A stretch of DNA of 64,000 bases from Marinobacter sp. LV10R510-11A (GTDB lineage: Bacteria > Pseudomonadota > Gammaproteobacteria > Pseudomonadales > Oleiphilaceae): NCBI RefSeq assembly GCF_900215155.1, contig NZ_LT907980.1, positions 3,286,001-3,350,000 of the forward strand, read 5' to 3'. The translations under genes and the position numbers were made by a program. Under the pieces are notes generated by a model that worked only from the letters and a program-made list of their open reading frames with translations, was not told the origin of the DNA and did no database searches. Shown here piece after piece: positions 43,666 to 53,574 of the stretch (position 1 is its first letter; the number at the start of each line of letters is the position of its first letter).

Positions 43666-44334
43666 TCAGTTCCCGGAAATATCCTGCACTAGGCTTCCCT
43701 TAACGGTTTCCGGTTCGCCAGCTACCGAAAATAGGTGTGGATAGGCGGCTTTTATTCCGGAAACAATGAAGTCGTGGGGAACATCGTCGAACATGCCGTG
43801 ATCGTTCACGTATTCCATGTGCGCTTCCCCGGTTTCGGTGTATTCCTGGAAAATGGAATCGTTTACGCCGTCAAACTCCAAGGGCTCCACCTTCATCAAC
43901 TCGCACAGCTGCTTGTTGAAAGCAGGGGTGGCCTTCACCCAGCGACCGTTCAGGTAAAGCTCTATAAAGCCGTGCATGCGAAAAATATCCGAGCGCAGCC
44001 ACTCAATCAATTTGGGGCTTGAGAGGTGGTTGCGCACATCGGCAAGGCCCAGGCGGCTGGGAATGCCGATGGAACGTGCCGCCGCGCCGAGCAAAACTGC
44101 CTTGGGGATGCAATAGCTTTCGCCGGTTCTGAGCGCATAGCTGGCGCTGAAGCTCTCGGGTTCGGGGCGGAATACGTAGGGGTTGTAGCTCACGCCATCC
44201 CGGGCTGCCAGATACAGGGCTTTTGCCTGCTCCACCGGATCATCTGCCACGCCTTCAAGTTGGGCGGCAATCCAGGCTTTCAGTTCGGGCTGGTTGTAGT
44301 CAAAAAAAGCTGTGGGCTCGAGATAGCGTTTCAT
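43666..44334 (-). CDS. Transglutaminase-like protein
   Basis: 222 residues. The triad is visible: Cys in RTGESYCIPKAVLLGAAARS, His in FRMHGFIELYLNGRWVKATP and an Asp in the DGVND region. Such enzymes are cysteine proteases or amidases; here the substrate is unknown. Confidence 0.85.
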   Translation of the reverse strand: MKRYLEPTAFFDYNQPELKAWIAAQLEGVADDPVEQAKALYLAARDGVSYNPYVFRPEPESFSASYALRTGESYCIPKAVLLGAAARSIGIPSRLGLADVRNHLSSPKLIEWLRSDIFRMHGFIELYLNGRWVKATPAFNKQLCELMKVEPLEFDGVNDSIFQEYTETGEAHMEYVNDHGMFDDVPHDFIVSGIKAAYPHLFSVAGEPETVKGSLVQDISGN

Positions 44335-44461
44335 TGTTGTTGTACATCCGATGAGAGCATAGGTCTTCGATCATGTCTGATTAGCAAGCTACAGGCAAGG
44401 ACGATAACCACCCCGATGAGTGCTTAAACAGATCATGCTATCGCTTGCCAAAGAAGGCGGG

Positions 44462-45196
44462 TCAGGAGCTCCGTACCAGCTCATAAGCACACATATTAAC
44501 CGCCGACGCCAGGTTGAGGGACTCGATCTCGCCCTTGCCCTGGATGGTATAGGGCTTGGCCGCCAGCTGAGCCAGCGCGTCTCGCGGCACGCCCCGAGCT
44601 TCGTTGCCAAACAGGTAGCAGTCGTGCTGGCTGAACGGCTCGGCTGTCAGCGAGTCGCCGTTCAGGTCGAGGCAGGCAATGGAAGTGTAGCGGCTGCTCA
44701 GACTGGCGAGAGGTACGTCAGTTTCCAGTGGCACATGAAAAATAGCGCCCATGCTGGCGCGCACCACTTTCGGGTTGTAGGGGTCGACACTGCCGGGGCT
44801 CAGCAAGCAACGAAAACCGCCAAACCAAGCCAGGGTGCGCAATATCGTTCCGAGGTTGCCGGGGTCCTGCACTTCGTGCAGGTAAATGGTTTTTTCGCCA
44901 AGTTTTATTACTGGCTCAACGTTGTTCTCTGGCATGGGCACCACAGCCAGAATCCCCTGGGGCGTGCGGGTATCGGCAAGCTGGGCCATCTGGCGCTCGT
45001 TTACGTGATGGGTTTTGAACGGGCTTGCCCAATGCTCATACGCATCGGTTACATACAGTTCGGAGGCGTTCAGCCCCAGCTGGCGGCCCGCAGCTTTTTG
45101 CAGCTCCAGCACCAGATGTTCGCCTTCGACCAAATAGTGGCCCAGTGCCTGCCGGTATTTTTTCTGATGCAGCTTTTTGATGTCGTCCAGCTTCAC
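44462..45196 (-). CDS. SpoU/TrmH-family RNA 2'-O-methyltransferase
   Basis: 244 residues. N-terminal substrate-binding part (RQALGHYLVEGEHLVLEL); the SPOUT knot motifs are EVQDPGNLGTILRTLAWFG, LFGNEARGVP and LNLASAVNMCAYEL. It methylates a ribose in tRNA or rRNA; the exact target is not readable. The start overlaps the stop of the FAD protein upstream by four bases. Confidence 0.92.
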   Translation of the reverse strand: MKLDDIKKLHQKKYRQALGHYLVEGEHLVLELQKAAGRQLGLNASELYVTDAYEHWASPFKTHHVNERQMAQLADTRTPQGILAVVPMPENNVEPVIKLGEKTIYLHEVQDPGNLGTILRTLAWFGGFRCLLSPGSVDPYNPKVVRASMGAIFHVPLETDVPLASLSSRYTSIACLDLNGDSLTAEPFSQHDCYLFGNEARGVPRDALAQLAAKPYTIQGKGEIESLNLASAVNMCAYELVRSS

Positions 45197-46830
45197 AATG
45201 GCGTTCCGCTGGCGGCTTCCAGATCTTCCAGCATGGCTTGGGACAGCGCCTCGGCAACCTTGATGCCGTCTACACCGGCCGAGAGAATGCCGCCCGCATA
45301 GCCTGCACCTTCGCCTGCCGGATACAGGCCGCGGGTGTTCAAGCTCTGCAGGCTGGCGCGATCCCGGGTGATGCGCACCGGTGAGGAGGTGCGGGTTTCG
45401 ATGCCGGTCAGGATCGCGTCATCCCGGTCGAAGCCCCGGATCTGCTTGCCAAAAGCCGGCAGGGCTTCGCGGATGGCTTCGATGGCATATTGAGGCAGGG
45501 CAGTGGCTAGATCGCCCAGCTTGATGCCGGGCTTGTACGAAGGCTCAACGTCGCCCAATTTGGTGGAGGGTTTACGTTTGATGAAATCCCCCACCAGCTG
45601 TGCGGGTGCGCAATAATCACTGCCGCCGAGCGTATAGGCCAGGGACTCCAGGGTCTCTTGCAGATCCACGCCGGCCAACGGGCCGCCCGGGAAATCTTGT
45701 TCTGGGTGCACGGCCACCACAATGCCGGCATTGGCGTTGCGCTCGTTGCGGGAATACTGGCTCATGCCGTTGGTGACGACCCGCCCCGGTTCTGAGGTTG
45801 CCGCTACTACCGTGCCCCCCGGGCACATGCAAAAACTGTAAACCGCGCGCCCGTTGCTGGCGTGGTACACCAGTTTGTAGTCTGCCGCCCCCAGGGCCGG
45901 ATGACCGGCATATTTGCCCAAGCGAGCATTGTCGATTAGCGATTGCGGGTGCTCGATGCGAAAGCCGATGGCAAAGGGCTTGGCTTCAATAAACACATGG
46001 TTCCGATGGAGCATGCGGAAGGTATCCCGCGCGCTGTGACCGAGCGCAAGAACCACATACCGGCTGTTCAGGCGCTCGCCGCTGGCCAGTTCCACGCCTT
46101 CAATCCGGCCATCGCGGATGTGCAGGTCGGTGGCTTTGCTTTCAAAGCGGATCTCTCCGCCAAGGCGGGTGATTTCTTCACGCATGGTGGCCACCACGCC
46201 GGTAAGCCGGAAGGTGCCGATGTGTGGTTTGCTGACGTACAGGATCTCTTCGGGCGCACCGGCACGGATAAACTCATGCATTACCTTGCGACCGAAGAAC
46301 TTCGGATCCTTGATCTGGCTGTATAGCTTGCCGTCTGAGAACAGCCCCGCGCCGCCTTCACCAAACTGAACGTTGGATTCCGGCGACAGCTGTTTTTTTC
46401 GCCACAGCGCCCAGGTGTCCTTGGTGCGGCGGCGCACGTCCTTGCCGCGCTCCAGCACAATCGGTCGGAACCCCTGCTGGGCGAGAATCAGGGCGGCAAA
46501 TAGCCCGCAGGGGCCGAATCCGATCACAATTGGGCGTTCGGTGAGGCCAGTGGGCGCCTTCGCGACCGGGTAATAGGCGGTATCTGGCGTTGGCCGCAAG
46601 TGCTGGTCTTTTTCAAAACGGGCCAGAATGGCGTCTTCGTTTCGGGCGCTTAGATCAACGATGTAAACGAATTTGATTTCGGTGTTTTTTTTGCGGGCAT
46701 CGTAGCTGCGCTTGAACACGGTGAAGTCCGACAGGTCGGCGTCGGTGATGCCCAGTCGCTCGAGGATAGCGGGCCGCAAGGCACTTTCGGGGTGGTCTAG
46801 CGGCAGCGCCAGTTCGGTAAGGCGGATCAT
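45193..46830 (-). CDS. NAD(P)/FAD-dependent oxidoreductase of the FAD-utilising core-protein type
   Basis: 545 residues from the ATG at 46830 (AGGA seven bases before). [20 protein letters not shown] is the dinucleotide site, near residue 110; [30 protein letters not shown] and [20 protein letters not shown] follow. Widespread protein of unknown reaction. It forms an operon with the SpoU methyltransferase gene. Confidence 0.88.
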   Translation of the reverse strand: MIRLTELALPLDHPESALRPAILERLGITDADLSDFTVFKRSYDARKKNTEIKFVYIVDLSARNEDAILARFEKDQHLRPTPDTAYYPVAKAPTGLTERPIVIGFGPCGLFAALILAQQGFRPIVLERGKDVRRRTKDTWALWRKKQLSPESNVQFGEGGAGLFSDGKLYSQIKDPKFFGRKVMHEFIRAGAPEEILYVSKPHIGTFRLTGVVATMREEITRLGGEIRFESKATDLHIRDGRIEGVELASGERLNSRYVVLALGHSARDTFRMLHRNHVFIEAKPFAIGFRIEHPQSLIDNARLGKYAGHPALGAADYKLVYHASNGRAVYSFCMCPGGTVVAATSEPGRVVTNGMSQYSRNERNANAGIVVAVHPEQDFPGGPLAGVDLQETLESLAYTLGGSDYCAPAQLVGDFIKRKPSTKLGDVEPSYKPGIKLGDLATALPQYAIEAIREALPAFGKQIRGFDRDDAILTGIETRTSSPVRITRDRASLQSLNTRGLYPAGEGAGYAGGILSAGVDGIKVAEALSQAMLEDLEAASGTPL

Positions 46831-47025
46831 AGTCAGTCCTGCCCGGCCCTCGCCGCCGATGGCGGGCTCGTTGTCGGGTATAAAGAAATCGGAGAATGTT
46901 GCGGGCATTGTACGTGCGCCTGTGCTGGATGTCAGGGTTTTGCCGGGAGGGCGTGCGACACGTATAATGAGCAATTGATGCCTTTCGTTTTGGCGTCTTT
47001 TTTGACGCCCTTTTTAAGAGTCCCT

Positions 47026-47646
47026 ATGGCCCGATCCAAAAGCAGTAACCGCTGGCTTGAAGAGCACGTGAACGACCCCTTCGTGAAACAGGCGCAGGTA
47101 GACGGCTATCGCTCACGGGCCAGTTACAAACTTCTTGAAATCAACAAGAAGGATAGGCTGATTCAGCCCAACATGGTGGTAATGGATCTGGGCTCTGCAC
47201 CGGGTGGCTGGTCGCAGGTGGCGGTTAACCTGGTTGGCCATAAGGGCAGGGTGCTGGCGTCTGACATACTGCCTATGGACGCCATCGCCGGAGTGGAGTT
47301 CGTTCAGGGCGACTTCACAGAGGATTCGGTGTTTGAAGAGATTATGGCGGCTCTTGGCGACAGCCCGGTAGATGTGATTATTTCCGATATGGCGCCGAAT
47401 ATCAGTGGGGTCACGGTATCCGATCAGGCATCTTCTATGTATCTGGTTGAGCTGGCGCTGGATATGGCCAGCCAAGTACTCAAACCTAAAGGCAGCTTTG
47501 TGGCCAAGGTATTTCAGGGCGAAGGTTACGAGGAGTATCTGAAAGCCGCCAGGGCCGTGTTCGACAAGGTAGTGGCGCGCAAGCCGGATTCCTCTCGCTC
47601 CCGCTCCAGGGAAGTTTATATTGTTGGCAAGGGTTTCAAGGGCTGA
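47026..47646 (+). CDS. rlmE: 23S rRNA 2'-O-ribose U2552 methyltransferase
   Basis: 206 residues from the ATG at 47026. [20 protein letters not shown] is the FtsJ start; [15 protein letters not shown] the SAM site, SDMAPNISG the catalytic Asp region, and [11 protein letters not shown] the Lys strand. K-D-K-E tetrad positions are present. It methylates U2552 at a late step of 50S assembly. In many genomes it precedes ftsH; here the next gene is tetR-type on the other strand. Confidence 0.95.
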   Translation: MARSKSSNRWLEEHVNDPFVKQAQVDGYRSRASYKLLEINKKDRLIQPNMVVMDLGSAPGGWSQVAVNLVGHKGRVLASDILPMDAIAGVEFVQGDFTEDSVFEEIMAALGDSPVDVIISDMAPNISGVTVSDQASSMYLVELALDMASQVLKPKGSFVAKVFQGEGYEEYLKAARAVFDKVVARKPDSSRSRSREVYIVGKGFKG

Positions 47647-47670
47647 GCCCGCGACCGCGACCGCCTGTGC

Positions 47671-47703
47671 AAAAAAAGGGGCACCTGTAAAACTCAGGGC
47701 CCC
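47671..47703 (-). terminator. Terminator after the NemR-like gene
   Basis: On the minus strand GGGGCCCTGAGTTTTACAGG then TGCCCC form a stem followed by seven T. It ends transcription of the regulator. Confidence 0.6.
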
Positions 47704-47718
47704 GCAAAAGAACAAGGT

Positions 47719-48300
47719 TTAGCCTTTGATCAACTCTCGAGTAAAGGCCATAGCGTGCATCATGTGCTGATCATCCCGATGAAGTTTGGTCAGCAGGCTT
47801 GCGCCCAGCCAAAGCTGGTACAGGCTGGTGGCCAGCTGCCGGGCGTTTTGATCGCGCAATGCCCCCTCAGCAATAGCGGCTTCAACGCACAGAATAATGC
47901 TGTCGATAATTCGGTCAGTGCCATCCCTGAGCGTCAGACGCATAGCCTCTGATAAATCGGCCACCTCTGCGCTGAGCTTAACCACTAGGCAGTCCTTAAG
48001 GCCTGCAGGGCCGCAGTACTGTTGCTGCCAGTGCTGCCAGTAGCTCATCAGCCGATCCAGTGCTGGTTGGGTGTCATCGCTGAAGCGTGCCTCCAGGTTT
48101 TCCATGTAACTGACAAAGTAATCTTCCAGCACCGCTTCGCCAAAGCTCTCCTTGGATTTGAAGTAGTGATAGAAAGAACCTTTCGGCACGCCCGCCTGCT
48201 GCAGAATGTTGCTCAGCCCAACCGAGCTAAAGCCCCGTTCCGCGAGAATTTCGCGGCCCGTGTTTAGCAGGTGTTGGCAGGTGTCTTGATGTCGATTCAT
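47719..48300 (-). CDS. TetR-family regulator, NemR-like
   Basis: 193 residues. The helix-turn-helix reads GLSNILQQAGVPKGSFYHYF with SKESFGEAVLEDYF, and CLVVKLSAEVADLSEAMR matches the segment of E. coli NemR that carries its redox-sensing Cys. NemR responds to bleach, quinones and methylglyoxal. A palindrome of the NemR-box type lies just upstream. An Old Yellow Enzyme gene, the usual target, is in this window at 56431 but 8 kb away. Confidence 0.82.
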   Translation of the reverse strand: MNRHQDTCQHLLNTGREILAERGFSSVGLSNILQQAGVPKGSFYHYFKSKESFGEAVLEDYFVSYMENLEARFSDDTQPALDRLMSYWQHWQQQYCGPAGLKDCLVVKLSAEVADLSEAMRLTLRDGTDRIIDSIILCVEAAIAEGALRDQNARQLATSLYQLWLGASLLTKLHRDDQHMMHAMAFTRELIKG

Positions 48301-48319
48301 GGCGCAATGATAAAGACCA

Positions 48320-48336
48320 TTAGACCGGTCGTCTAG
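48320..48336 (-). promoter_or_regulatory. NemR-box-like operator
   Basis: TAGACCGGTCGTCTA, a 15-base dyad about 20 bases upstream of the regulator start, close to the E. coli NemR box TAGACC-N-GTCTA. It suggests autorepression. Confidence 0.6.
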
Positions 48337-48369
48337 TATTTTTTTATACCTTAGCTCTTATTTTCACCT

Positions 48370-49401
48370 TCAAAGCTCTCCATCGAAGCCCTGCATCACA
48401 TTCACGGTATTCACGCCAATGGCGTCAACGTCGTAACCGCCCTCCATGGTGAACACCGTAGGCAGCCCGAGTTGTTCAATGCGCTTACCCATCGCCAAGT
48501 AGTCCGCCGATTTCAGTTTGAAGAATGAGATTGGATCTTCCTCAAAGGTATCGACACCCAGCGCAATAATCAGGGCGTTCGGTTTGAACGCTTCGATCCG
48601 CTGGCAAGCGGTTTCAAGCCCTTGGCTCCAGACGCTGTAGGGTGTTCCCGGAGGATAAACAATGTTGAGATTGAAGCCTTCACCTTCGCCCTCACCGGTT
48701 TCATCGTCAAAACCGAGGAAGTGGGGGAATACTAAGTCGGGATCCCCATGCAGGCTGATGGTTAGTACATCGTCGCGATCATAGAAGATGGCCTGAGTGC
48801 CGTTGCCGTGGTGGAAATCCACATCCAAAATCGCTACCCGCGGGTGTCCCTGATCACAAAATGCCTGTGCAGCAATGGCGGCATTGTTGAAGAAGCAGTA
48901 ACCGCCGAATAGGTCGGCGTGAGCGTGGTGACCGGGCGGGCGACACAAGGCAAAGGCTGCGCGCTCGCCGTTGGCCACCAGCTTTTGTGCAGTCAGTGCC
49001 ACGTTGGCGGAAGCGCAAGCCGCTTCCCAAGTGCCCTCGGAGATAGAGGTTTCGGCGGCAAAGCTGAAATAGCCAAGGCGACCGTCGATGTCTTTGGGCA
49101 TCCTGGGCCGCATGCCACGGCCACACCATACTGCGGGGATGGCTTCTCCGGGTTTACCTTCAGCCACCCAATCCACCCAGCAGTGTTCCAGAAATTCTAC
49201 GTAGCCTGGTTTGTGCACTCGTTTTACAGGTTCCAGGCCAAATTCCTCTGGTTCAAGCACGTCGCCCAGGGTTTGCGCTTTCACGCGCGCCAGAATGGTT
49301 TCTGCCCGGGACGGCCTTTCATGGGGTTCGATTAGAATGCCGCCATCGAGTTCGGTTTTGGCGGAGCGAAGGTTGTGCAACGGTGAGAAAACGGTTTTCA
49401 T
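48370..49401 (-). CDS. Histone-deacetylase-family acetylpolyamine amidohydrolase
   Basis: 343 residues from the ATG at 49401. Active-site His pair in CRPPGHHAHADLFGGYCFFN (about 157); zinc ligands in ILDVDFHHGNGTQ and an Asp in ALGVDTFEEDP; catalytic Tyr in MEGGYDVD. The long loop before the His pair and the length fit bacterial acetylpolyamine amidohydrolases rather than acetoin-utilisation proteins. It removes acetyl groups from polyamines or lysine. Confidence 0.88.
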   Translation of the reverse strand: MKTVFSPLHNLRSAKTELDGGILIEPHERPSRAETILARVKAQTLGDVLEPEEFGLEPVKRVHKPGYVEFLEHCWVDWVAEGKPGEAIPAVWCGRGMRPRMPKDIDGRLGYFSFAAETSISEGTWEAACASANVALTAQKLVANGERAAFALCRPPGHHAHADLFGGYCFFNNAAIAAQAFCDQGHPRVAILDVDFHHGNGTQAIFYDRDDVLTISLHGDPDLVFPHFLGFDDETGEGEGEGFNLNIVYPPGTPYSVWSQGLETACQRIEAFKPNALIIALGVDTFEEDPISFFKLKSADYLAMGKRIEQLGLPTVFTMEGGYDVDAIGVNTVNVMQGFDGEL

Positions 49402-49561
49402 GGGGCGCATACCCGAGTCGGTTTGGTATCTGACTTTGCCATAGCGTTCGCGGCGGCTCAAACGAAACACATGATGTTTAAGCGGCGAGTTTTCGGCTAT
49501 TGTCAGAGAGTGACATTATGCTAAAAAATAACTCACTAGTTTTCAGAAAAAGGATCGAATT

Positions 49562-49852
49562 ATGGCAAACGACAGTTATCACGAGCCAGTAGGCGAACTG
49601 ACGGATGACACTCGCGAAATGCACCGTGCTGTTAGCTCCCTGATGGAAGAGTTTGAAGCGGTAGACTGGTACAACCAGCGAGTGGATGCCTGTAAGGATC
49701 CTGAACTCAAAGCGATTCTTGAACACAATCGCGATGAGGAAAAAGAACACGCGGCTATGGTGTTGGAGTGGATTCGTCGCAAGGATCCCGTTATGGACAA
49801 GCACCTGCGGAAATTTCTGTTTACCGAAGGCTCGATTAGCGACCACGACTGA
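49562..49852 (+). CDS. EncFtn-like ferritin without a targeting tail
   Basis: 96 residues. ELTDDTREMHRAVSSLMEEF then EAVDWYNQRVDACKDPELKA and HNRDEEKEHAAMVLEWIRRK match encapsulated ferritin of Rhodospirillum rubrum. The ferroxidase ligands are present: Glu30, Tyr37, Glu60, His63. EncFtn forms an annular decamer whose dimers build the iron site. The encapsulin-targeting tail is absent: the protein ends 12 residues after LRKFLFTEG. No encapsulin gene lies nearby. Confidence 0.88.
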   Translation: MANDSYHEPVGELTDDTREMHRAVSSLMEEFEAVDWYNQRVDACKDPELKAILEHNRDEEKEHAAMVLEWIRRKDPVMDKHLRKFLFTEGSISDHD

Positions 49853-49965
49853 CCCAAACAACAGCCTCCGAGATCCGGTAGGCCAATTTCTCGGCGTGCC
49901 TAGCTGCGTTATCTTGGTGTCCCATAGATACCTACAATAACGACAGTGAAAGTGAGAGACGGGTT

Positions 49966-51492
49966 ATGAGCGAGCAGCATTTTGACGTGTTGATCATCGG
50001 GGCCGGGGTGTCCGGCATTGGTATGGCCTGCCATCTGACGCGGGAGTGCCCGGGCAAATCCTTCGCTATTCTCGAGCGCCGGCAATCGCTCGGCGGTACG
50101 TGGGATCTGTTCCGTTATCCGGGTATTCGCTCAGACTCCGACATGTTTACTTTTGGCTACAACTTCCGCCCATGGACGGGCGGCAAGGTGCTGGCAGATG
50201 GCGCCTCTATCAAAAATTATGTGCATGAAACCGCAAAGGAACACGACGTGGAGCGACACATTCGTTACGGCCTTGCGGTGCAAACGGCAGACTGGTTCAG
50301 CGTGGACAAGTGCTGGAAGCTGACGGCTGTAAATGAAGAGACTGGTAAGAAAGAAACCTATACCGCCAGTTTTCTAGTTGGCTGTACCGGCTACTACAAC
50401 TATGACCAAGGCTATAAGCCGGATTTTCCCGGCGAAGCGAATTTCAAAGGCCAGGTTGTTCACCCGCAGCATTGGCCGGAAGATCTGGAATATACCGGTA
50501 AAAAGGTTGTGGTGATCGGCAGTGGCGCAACGGCGATTACACTGGTGCCGACGATGGCGGAGAAAGCCGGCCACGTAACCATGCTGCAACGTTCACCTAC
50601 GTATCTGATGCCCCTGCCGTCAACGGATAAAGTAACGCTTTGCCTGCAGAAAGTGCTGCCCGCAAAGCTTGCCTATCGGATAACCCGGGCCCGTAATATC
50701 TGGATCTCCCGGTTCCTTTACCAGCGCTCCCGTAAGAGCCCAAAAATCATGCGCCGCTTGTTCCTTGGCATTATCAAACGCCAAGTGGGTGGCCAAACGG
50801 ATATGCGCCACTTCACCCCAGACTATGATCCTTGGGATCAGCGCCTGTGTGTGGTGAAAGACGGCGATCTGTTTGATGCATTGAAGGTGGGCAGGGCGTC
50901 TATCGCAACCGATCATATTGAACGCTTCACCGAAACCGGCATTCGTCTGAAATCCGGTGAGCACCTAGATGCCGACATCATTATTCCGGCCACCGGCCTG
51001 GATGTTCAGATGCTTGGGGGTATCAAGCCGAAAGTGGACGGCCAAGAAGTGGTTCTGAAAGACAAAGTTGTCTACAAGAATGTGATGGTTGAAGGCGTAC
51101 CCAATGCGGGCATGATCTTCGGTTATACCAATATCTCTTGGACTCTGAAAGCAGATATCGCCAGTGAATACATGTGCCGCCTGATCAACCACATGGATCA
51201 GCGTAAGATTCGTATGGCGGTTGCTAGGGACACCGAGAACAGCCTAGGTGAGGATACCGTATTAGGCTCACTAGACGCCGGCTATATCAAGCGCGCTGCG
51301 GATCGCCTTCCGCGACAGGGTACTCACGGGCCGTGGAAATCGTCCCAGAACTATCTGGAAGACGTAAAAATTCTGCGTTTTGATCCGATTGAAGACGGCT
51401 ACATTGAGTTCGATGGCAAGAGGACTAACGCCCAGAGCCAACCGTCTCGGGGCTTTCTCAGGCCTCTGCGTTCGGCGCTGTTTGGCGCCTGA
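49966..51492 (+). CDS. Baeyer-Villiger-type flavin monooxygenase
   Basis: 508 residues. FAD site GAGVSG at 12-17, the fingerprint FKGQVVHPQHWP (FxGxxxHxxxW) near 159, NADPH site VVVIGSGATAITLVP near 185, and RYPGIRSDSDMFTFGYNF as in EthA-like enzymes. It uses NADPH and O2 to insert oxygen next to a carbonyl or on sulphur. Marine hydrocarbon degraders often carry several. Confidence 0.9.
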   Translation: MSEQHFDVLIIGAGVSGIGMACHLTRECPGKSFAILERRQSLGGTWDLFRYPGIRSDSDMFTFGYNFRPWTGGKVLADGASIKNYVHETAKEHDVERHIRYGLAVQTADWFSVDKCWKLTAVNEETGKKETYTASFLVGCTGYYNYDQGYKPDFPGEANFKGQVVHPQHWPEDLEYTGKKVVVIGSGATAITLVPTMAEKAGHVTMLQRSPTYLMPLPSTDKVTLCLQKVLPAKLAYRITRARNIWISRFLYQRSRKSPKIMRRLFLGIIKRQVGGQTDMRHFTPDYDPWDQRLCVVKDGDLFDALKVGRASIATDHIERFTETGIRLKSGEHLDADIIIPATGLDVQMLGGIKPKVDGQEVVLKDKVVYKNVMVEGVPNAGMIFGYTNISWTLKADIASEYMCRLINHMDQRKIRMAVARDTENSLGEDTVLGSLDAGYIKRAADRLPRQGTHGPWKSSQNYLEDVKILRFDPIEDGYIEFDGKRTNAQSQPSRGFLRPLRSALFGA

Positions 51493-51531
51493 GTATTTAT
51501 GGGCCGCAGCGATTGCTGCGCCCCATCACGC

Positions 51532-52575
51532 TTATTCCTTGCCTAGGTAAGCCGCTTGGATGCCTGCCCAGCTATCGTCTTCCGTCACCCTTAGAACCTC
51601 TTGCGAGATCTTCGCCCGAAGTGGGCTGCCATCTGGCAGCGCCAACGCGTACAACTGCTTTGCAAACACACCGGGAAGAATTGTCAGCTTCTTTTGGCCC
51701 AGTTGCAGGTTTCGATATTGCATCAGCGCACGGTCATACACGATGGCATCGGTTTCGCCGCTGACGACAGATTCCATGGCGGATGTCAGATTCGGGTAGG
51801 TCTGATAGCGGATATGTTCGTCCTCTAGGTAGCGCTGGCTCGCTGTATTGGAAATGGTTGCAACCATCTTGCCGGGGAGGTCATTTGTGCCTTGAATGCC
51901 GGCGCGCAGGTTGCTTACTGTCAAAGACGACGTAATGGTAGCTGTAAAGCTGGCCACCATAATCAAGCCGGCAAACATCCAGACTAGGCCAATTAAACGA
52001 CCGGGAAGCGATACCGGTGCTTTGTCACCGTAGCCGACCGTGGTCATAGTCACTGCGGCCCACCAGAAGCTGGAACCAATACCTTCTGCTGCAGAGCCCC
52101 CGAACTGCTCCGGGTTCCGGCGCCGTTCAACCAGCCACAACAAGAAACCAACAACCAAAAGCAGAGCACCCAATGCAAGAACTGCGCTGAGGAACTGCCA
52201 GCTAACGAGCGCCTTCAGGCTGCTAAACAGGCTTTGCTCCGGCACTGGCGGTACAGCAATAGACAGGCCAGTCTGATAAAAGGGGTGGCTGAAATCGAAC
52301 CGAGCTTCCCGGTCGGCTGTCATAGTCAGGGCGCCAACCGCGACATCGATCTCTCCGTTTTCAACGGCTTCGAGCAGCTCATTGAAGCTCATAGGAACCC
52401 ATTCAAACTTCCGCTCCATGCCCTCAGCAATATCTTCCCAGCGGCCATCATTCGTTTCCATAACAAAAGGAGGAACGGTGGTGATGCCGACTTTTAGAGG
52501 CGACTCTTGGGCATGAACCTGGCTGGAAATACTCAGTGCGAGCAGAAAAACACAAGACAAAATTCGTGTAAGCAT
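51532..52575 (-). CDS. GluR0-like glutamate-gated potassium channel
   Basis: 347 residues from the ATG at 52575. A signal peptide (ILSCVFLLALSISSQVHAQ) is followed by an S1 lobe (LKVGITTVPPFVME, GEIDVAVGALTMTADREARF), TM helix, pore loop with TMTTVGYGDKAP (about 178-184), TM helix with ASFTATITSSLT, and the S2 lobe (SNTASQRYLEDEHI). The interrupted binding fold around a K+-selective pore is the GluR0 architecture. Ligand likely an amino acid. Confidence 0.9.
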   Translation of the reverse strand: MLTRILSCVFLLALSISSQVHAQESPLKVGITTVPPFVMETNDGRWEDIAEGMERKFEWVPMSFNELLEAVENGEIDVAVGALTMTADREARFDFSHPFYQTGLSIAVPPVPEQSLFSSLKALVSWQFLSAVLALGALLLVVGFLLWLVERRRNPEQFGGSAAEGIGSSFWWAAVTMTTVGYGDKAPVSLPGRLIGLVWMFAGLIMVASFTATITSSLTVSNLRAGIQGTNDLPGKMVATISNTASQRYLEDEHIRYQTYPNLTSAMESVVSGETDAIVYDRALMQYRNLQLGQKKLTILPGVFAKQLYALALPDGSPLRAKISQEVLRVTEDDSWAGIQAAYLGKE

Positions 52576-52763
52576 CACTGTGTGCGGCCCGTGGTCTAGG
52601 CTGCGCTCCTTGTTGGCGGTTTTGGTTAATAACTTAAGCATGTGATACACACGTAATAACACGTAGATGGATCAAAACGAACCCTCAATTGGCTGCCAGA
52701 GCCCTTCGCGTGGCCTGAGTGGTCTATTATGAGATTTACATTTCATAAAAAAGAACACACCCC

Positions 52764-53219
52764 ATGAATGCTTTCAGGATTTTTGTCTTGCCCTTCATTT
52801 TATTGCTTTGTTCGGGCCTTGCTATGGCTGCAGACGGATTAATCGCGATTAAAAGCAATCATAGCGTAGCGTCTACAGCGGATAAACTTGAAGCTGTGTT
52901 GAGCGAAAAGGGTATGAAAGTCATGAACCGGATTAATCACGCGGCGGGAGCTAGATCAGCAGGTATGGAGCTGCGGCCAACCGAGCTTGTGATTTTCGGC
53001 AACCCCAAAGTCGGTACGCCTCTGATGCAATGTGCACAGAGTGTGGCAATGGATCTGCCTCAGAAAGCACTGATCTGGGAAGATGAAGATGGCCAGGTTT
53101 GGTTCGGCTATAACGATCCGGAGTATCTGAAGGCCAGACATGCAATTGAAGGCTGTGATGCTGTACTGGAAAAAGTGAGCGGTGCTTTAGCGGGTTTTGC
53201 CAAAACGGCAACTCACTAA
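52764..53219 (+). CDS. DUF302-family protein, secreted
   Basis: 151 residues, signal peptide ending LAMAADG. ADKLEAVLSEKGMKVMNRIN, LVIFGNPKVGTPLMQ and PLKALIWEDEDGQVWFGYND-like closing residues place it in DUF302, small heme- or ligand-binding beta proteins of uncertain role. Confidence 0.88.
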   Translation: MNAFRIFVLPFILLLCSGLAMAADGLIAIKSNHSVASTADKLEAVLSEKGMKVMNRINHAAGARSAGMELRPTELVIFGNPKVGTPLMQCAQSVAMDLPQKALIWEDEDGQVWFGYNDPEYLKARHAIEGCDAVLEKVSGALAGFAKTATH

Positions 53220-53574
53220 CAGATAAAAAAGTAGGAAGCAGCGGATACCCGGCGTAGCGCTGAACCCCTTGAATCTTCAGCATTGTCGCTTAGGATGTGC
53301 GCTCTTGCCGTCGATACGTTCCACTCTTGCCTAAATCGCCCTTATAGCTAATTGCTAAAACCTCTGTTACTATGCGCACATCCTGCCTCTAAGGATTCTG
53401 CAGTTCCCGGCTTACAGCCGCGTTGCGAACCATCCATACGACCTGTCAGAGGACGTCACCCCGATACCGGCGCGTGACCGTAGTCGTCTTTTATACCATG
53501 AATTTTCATGGCTTCTGTCCGCATTCGCCGAGAGTGGTGTTCGTGGAGGCAGAACAATCAAGAGTTAATCAACT
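53220..53574 (+). promoter_or_regulatory. Long leader of the RNA helicase gene
   Basis: 355 bases without a gene. The TACTATGC at about 53371 could be a -10 element, which would give a leader of about 200 bases with hairpins such as ATGAATTTTCAT. Long structured leaders are usual before DEAD-box helicase genes under cold control; here this is an inference. Confidence 0.35.

Noticed and set aside
44420..45301. 293-codon plus-strand frame
   Set aside because: Antisense of the SpoU methyltransferase and of the end of the FAD protein.
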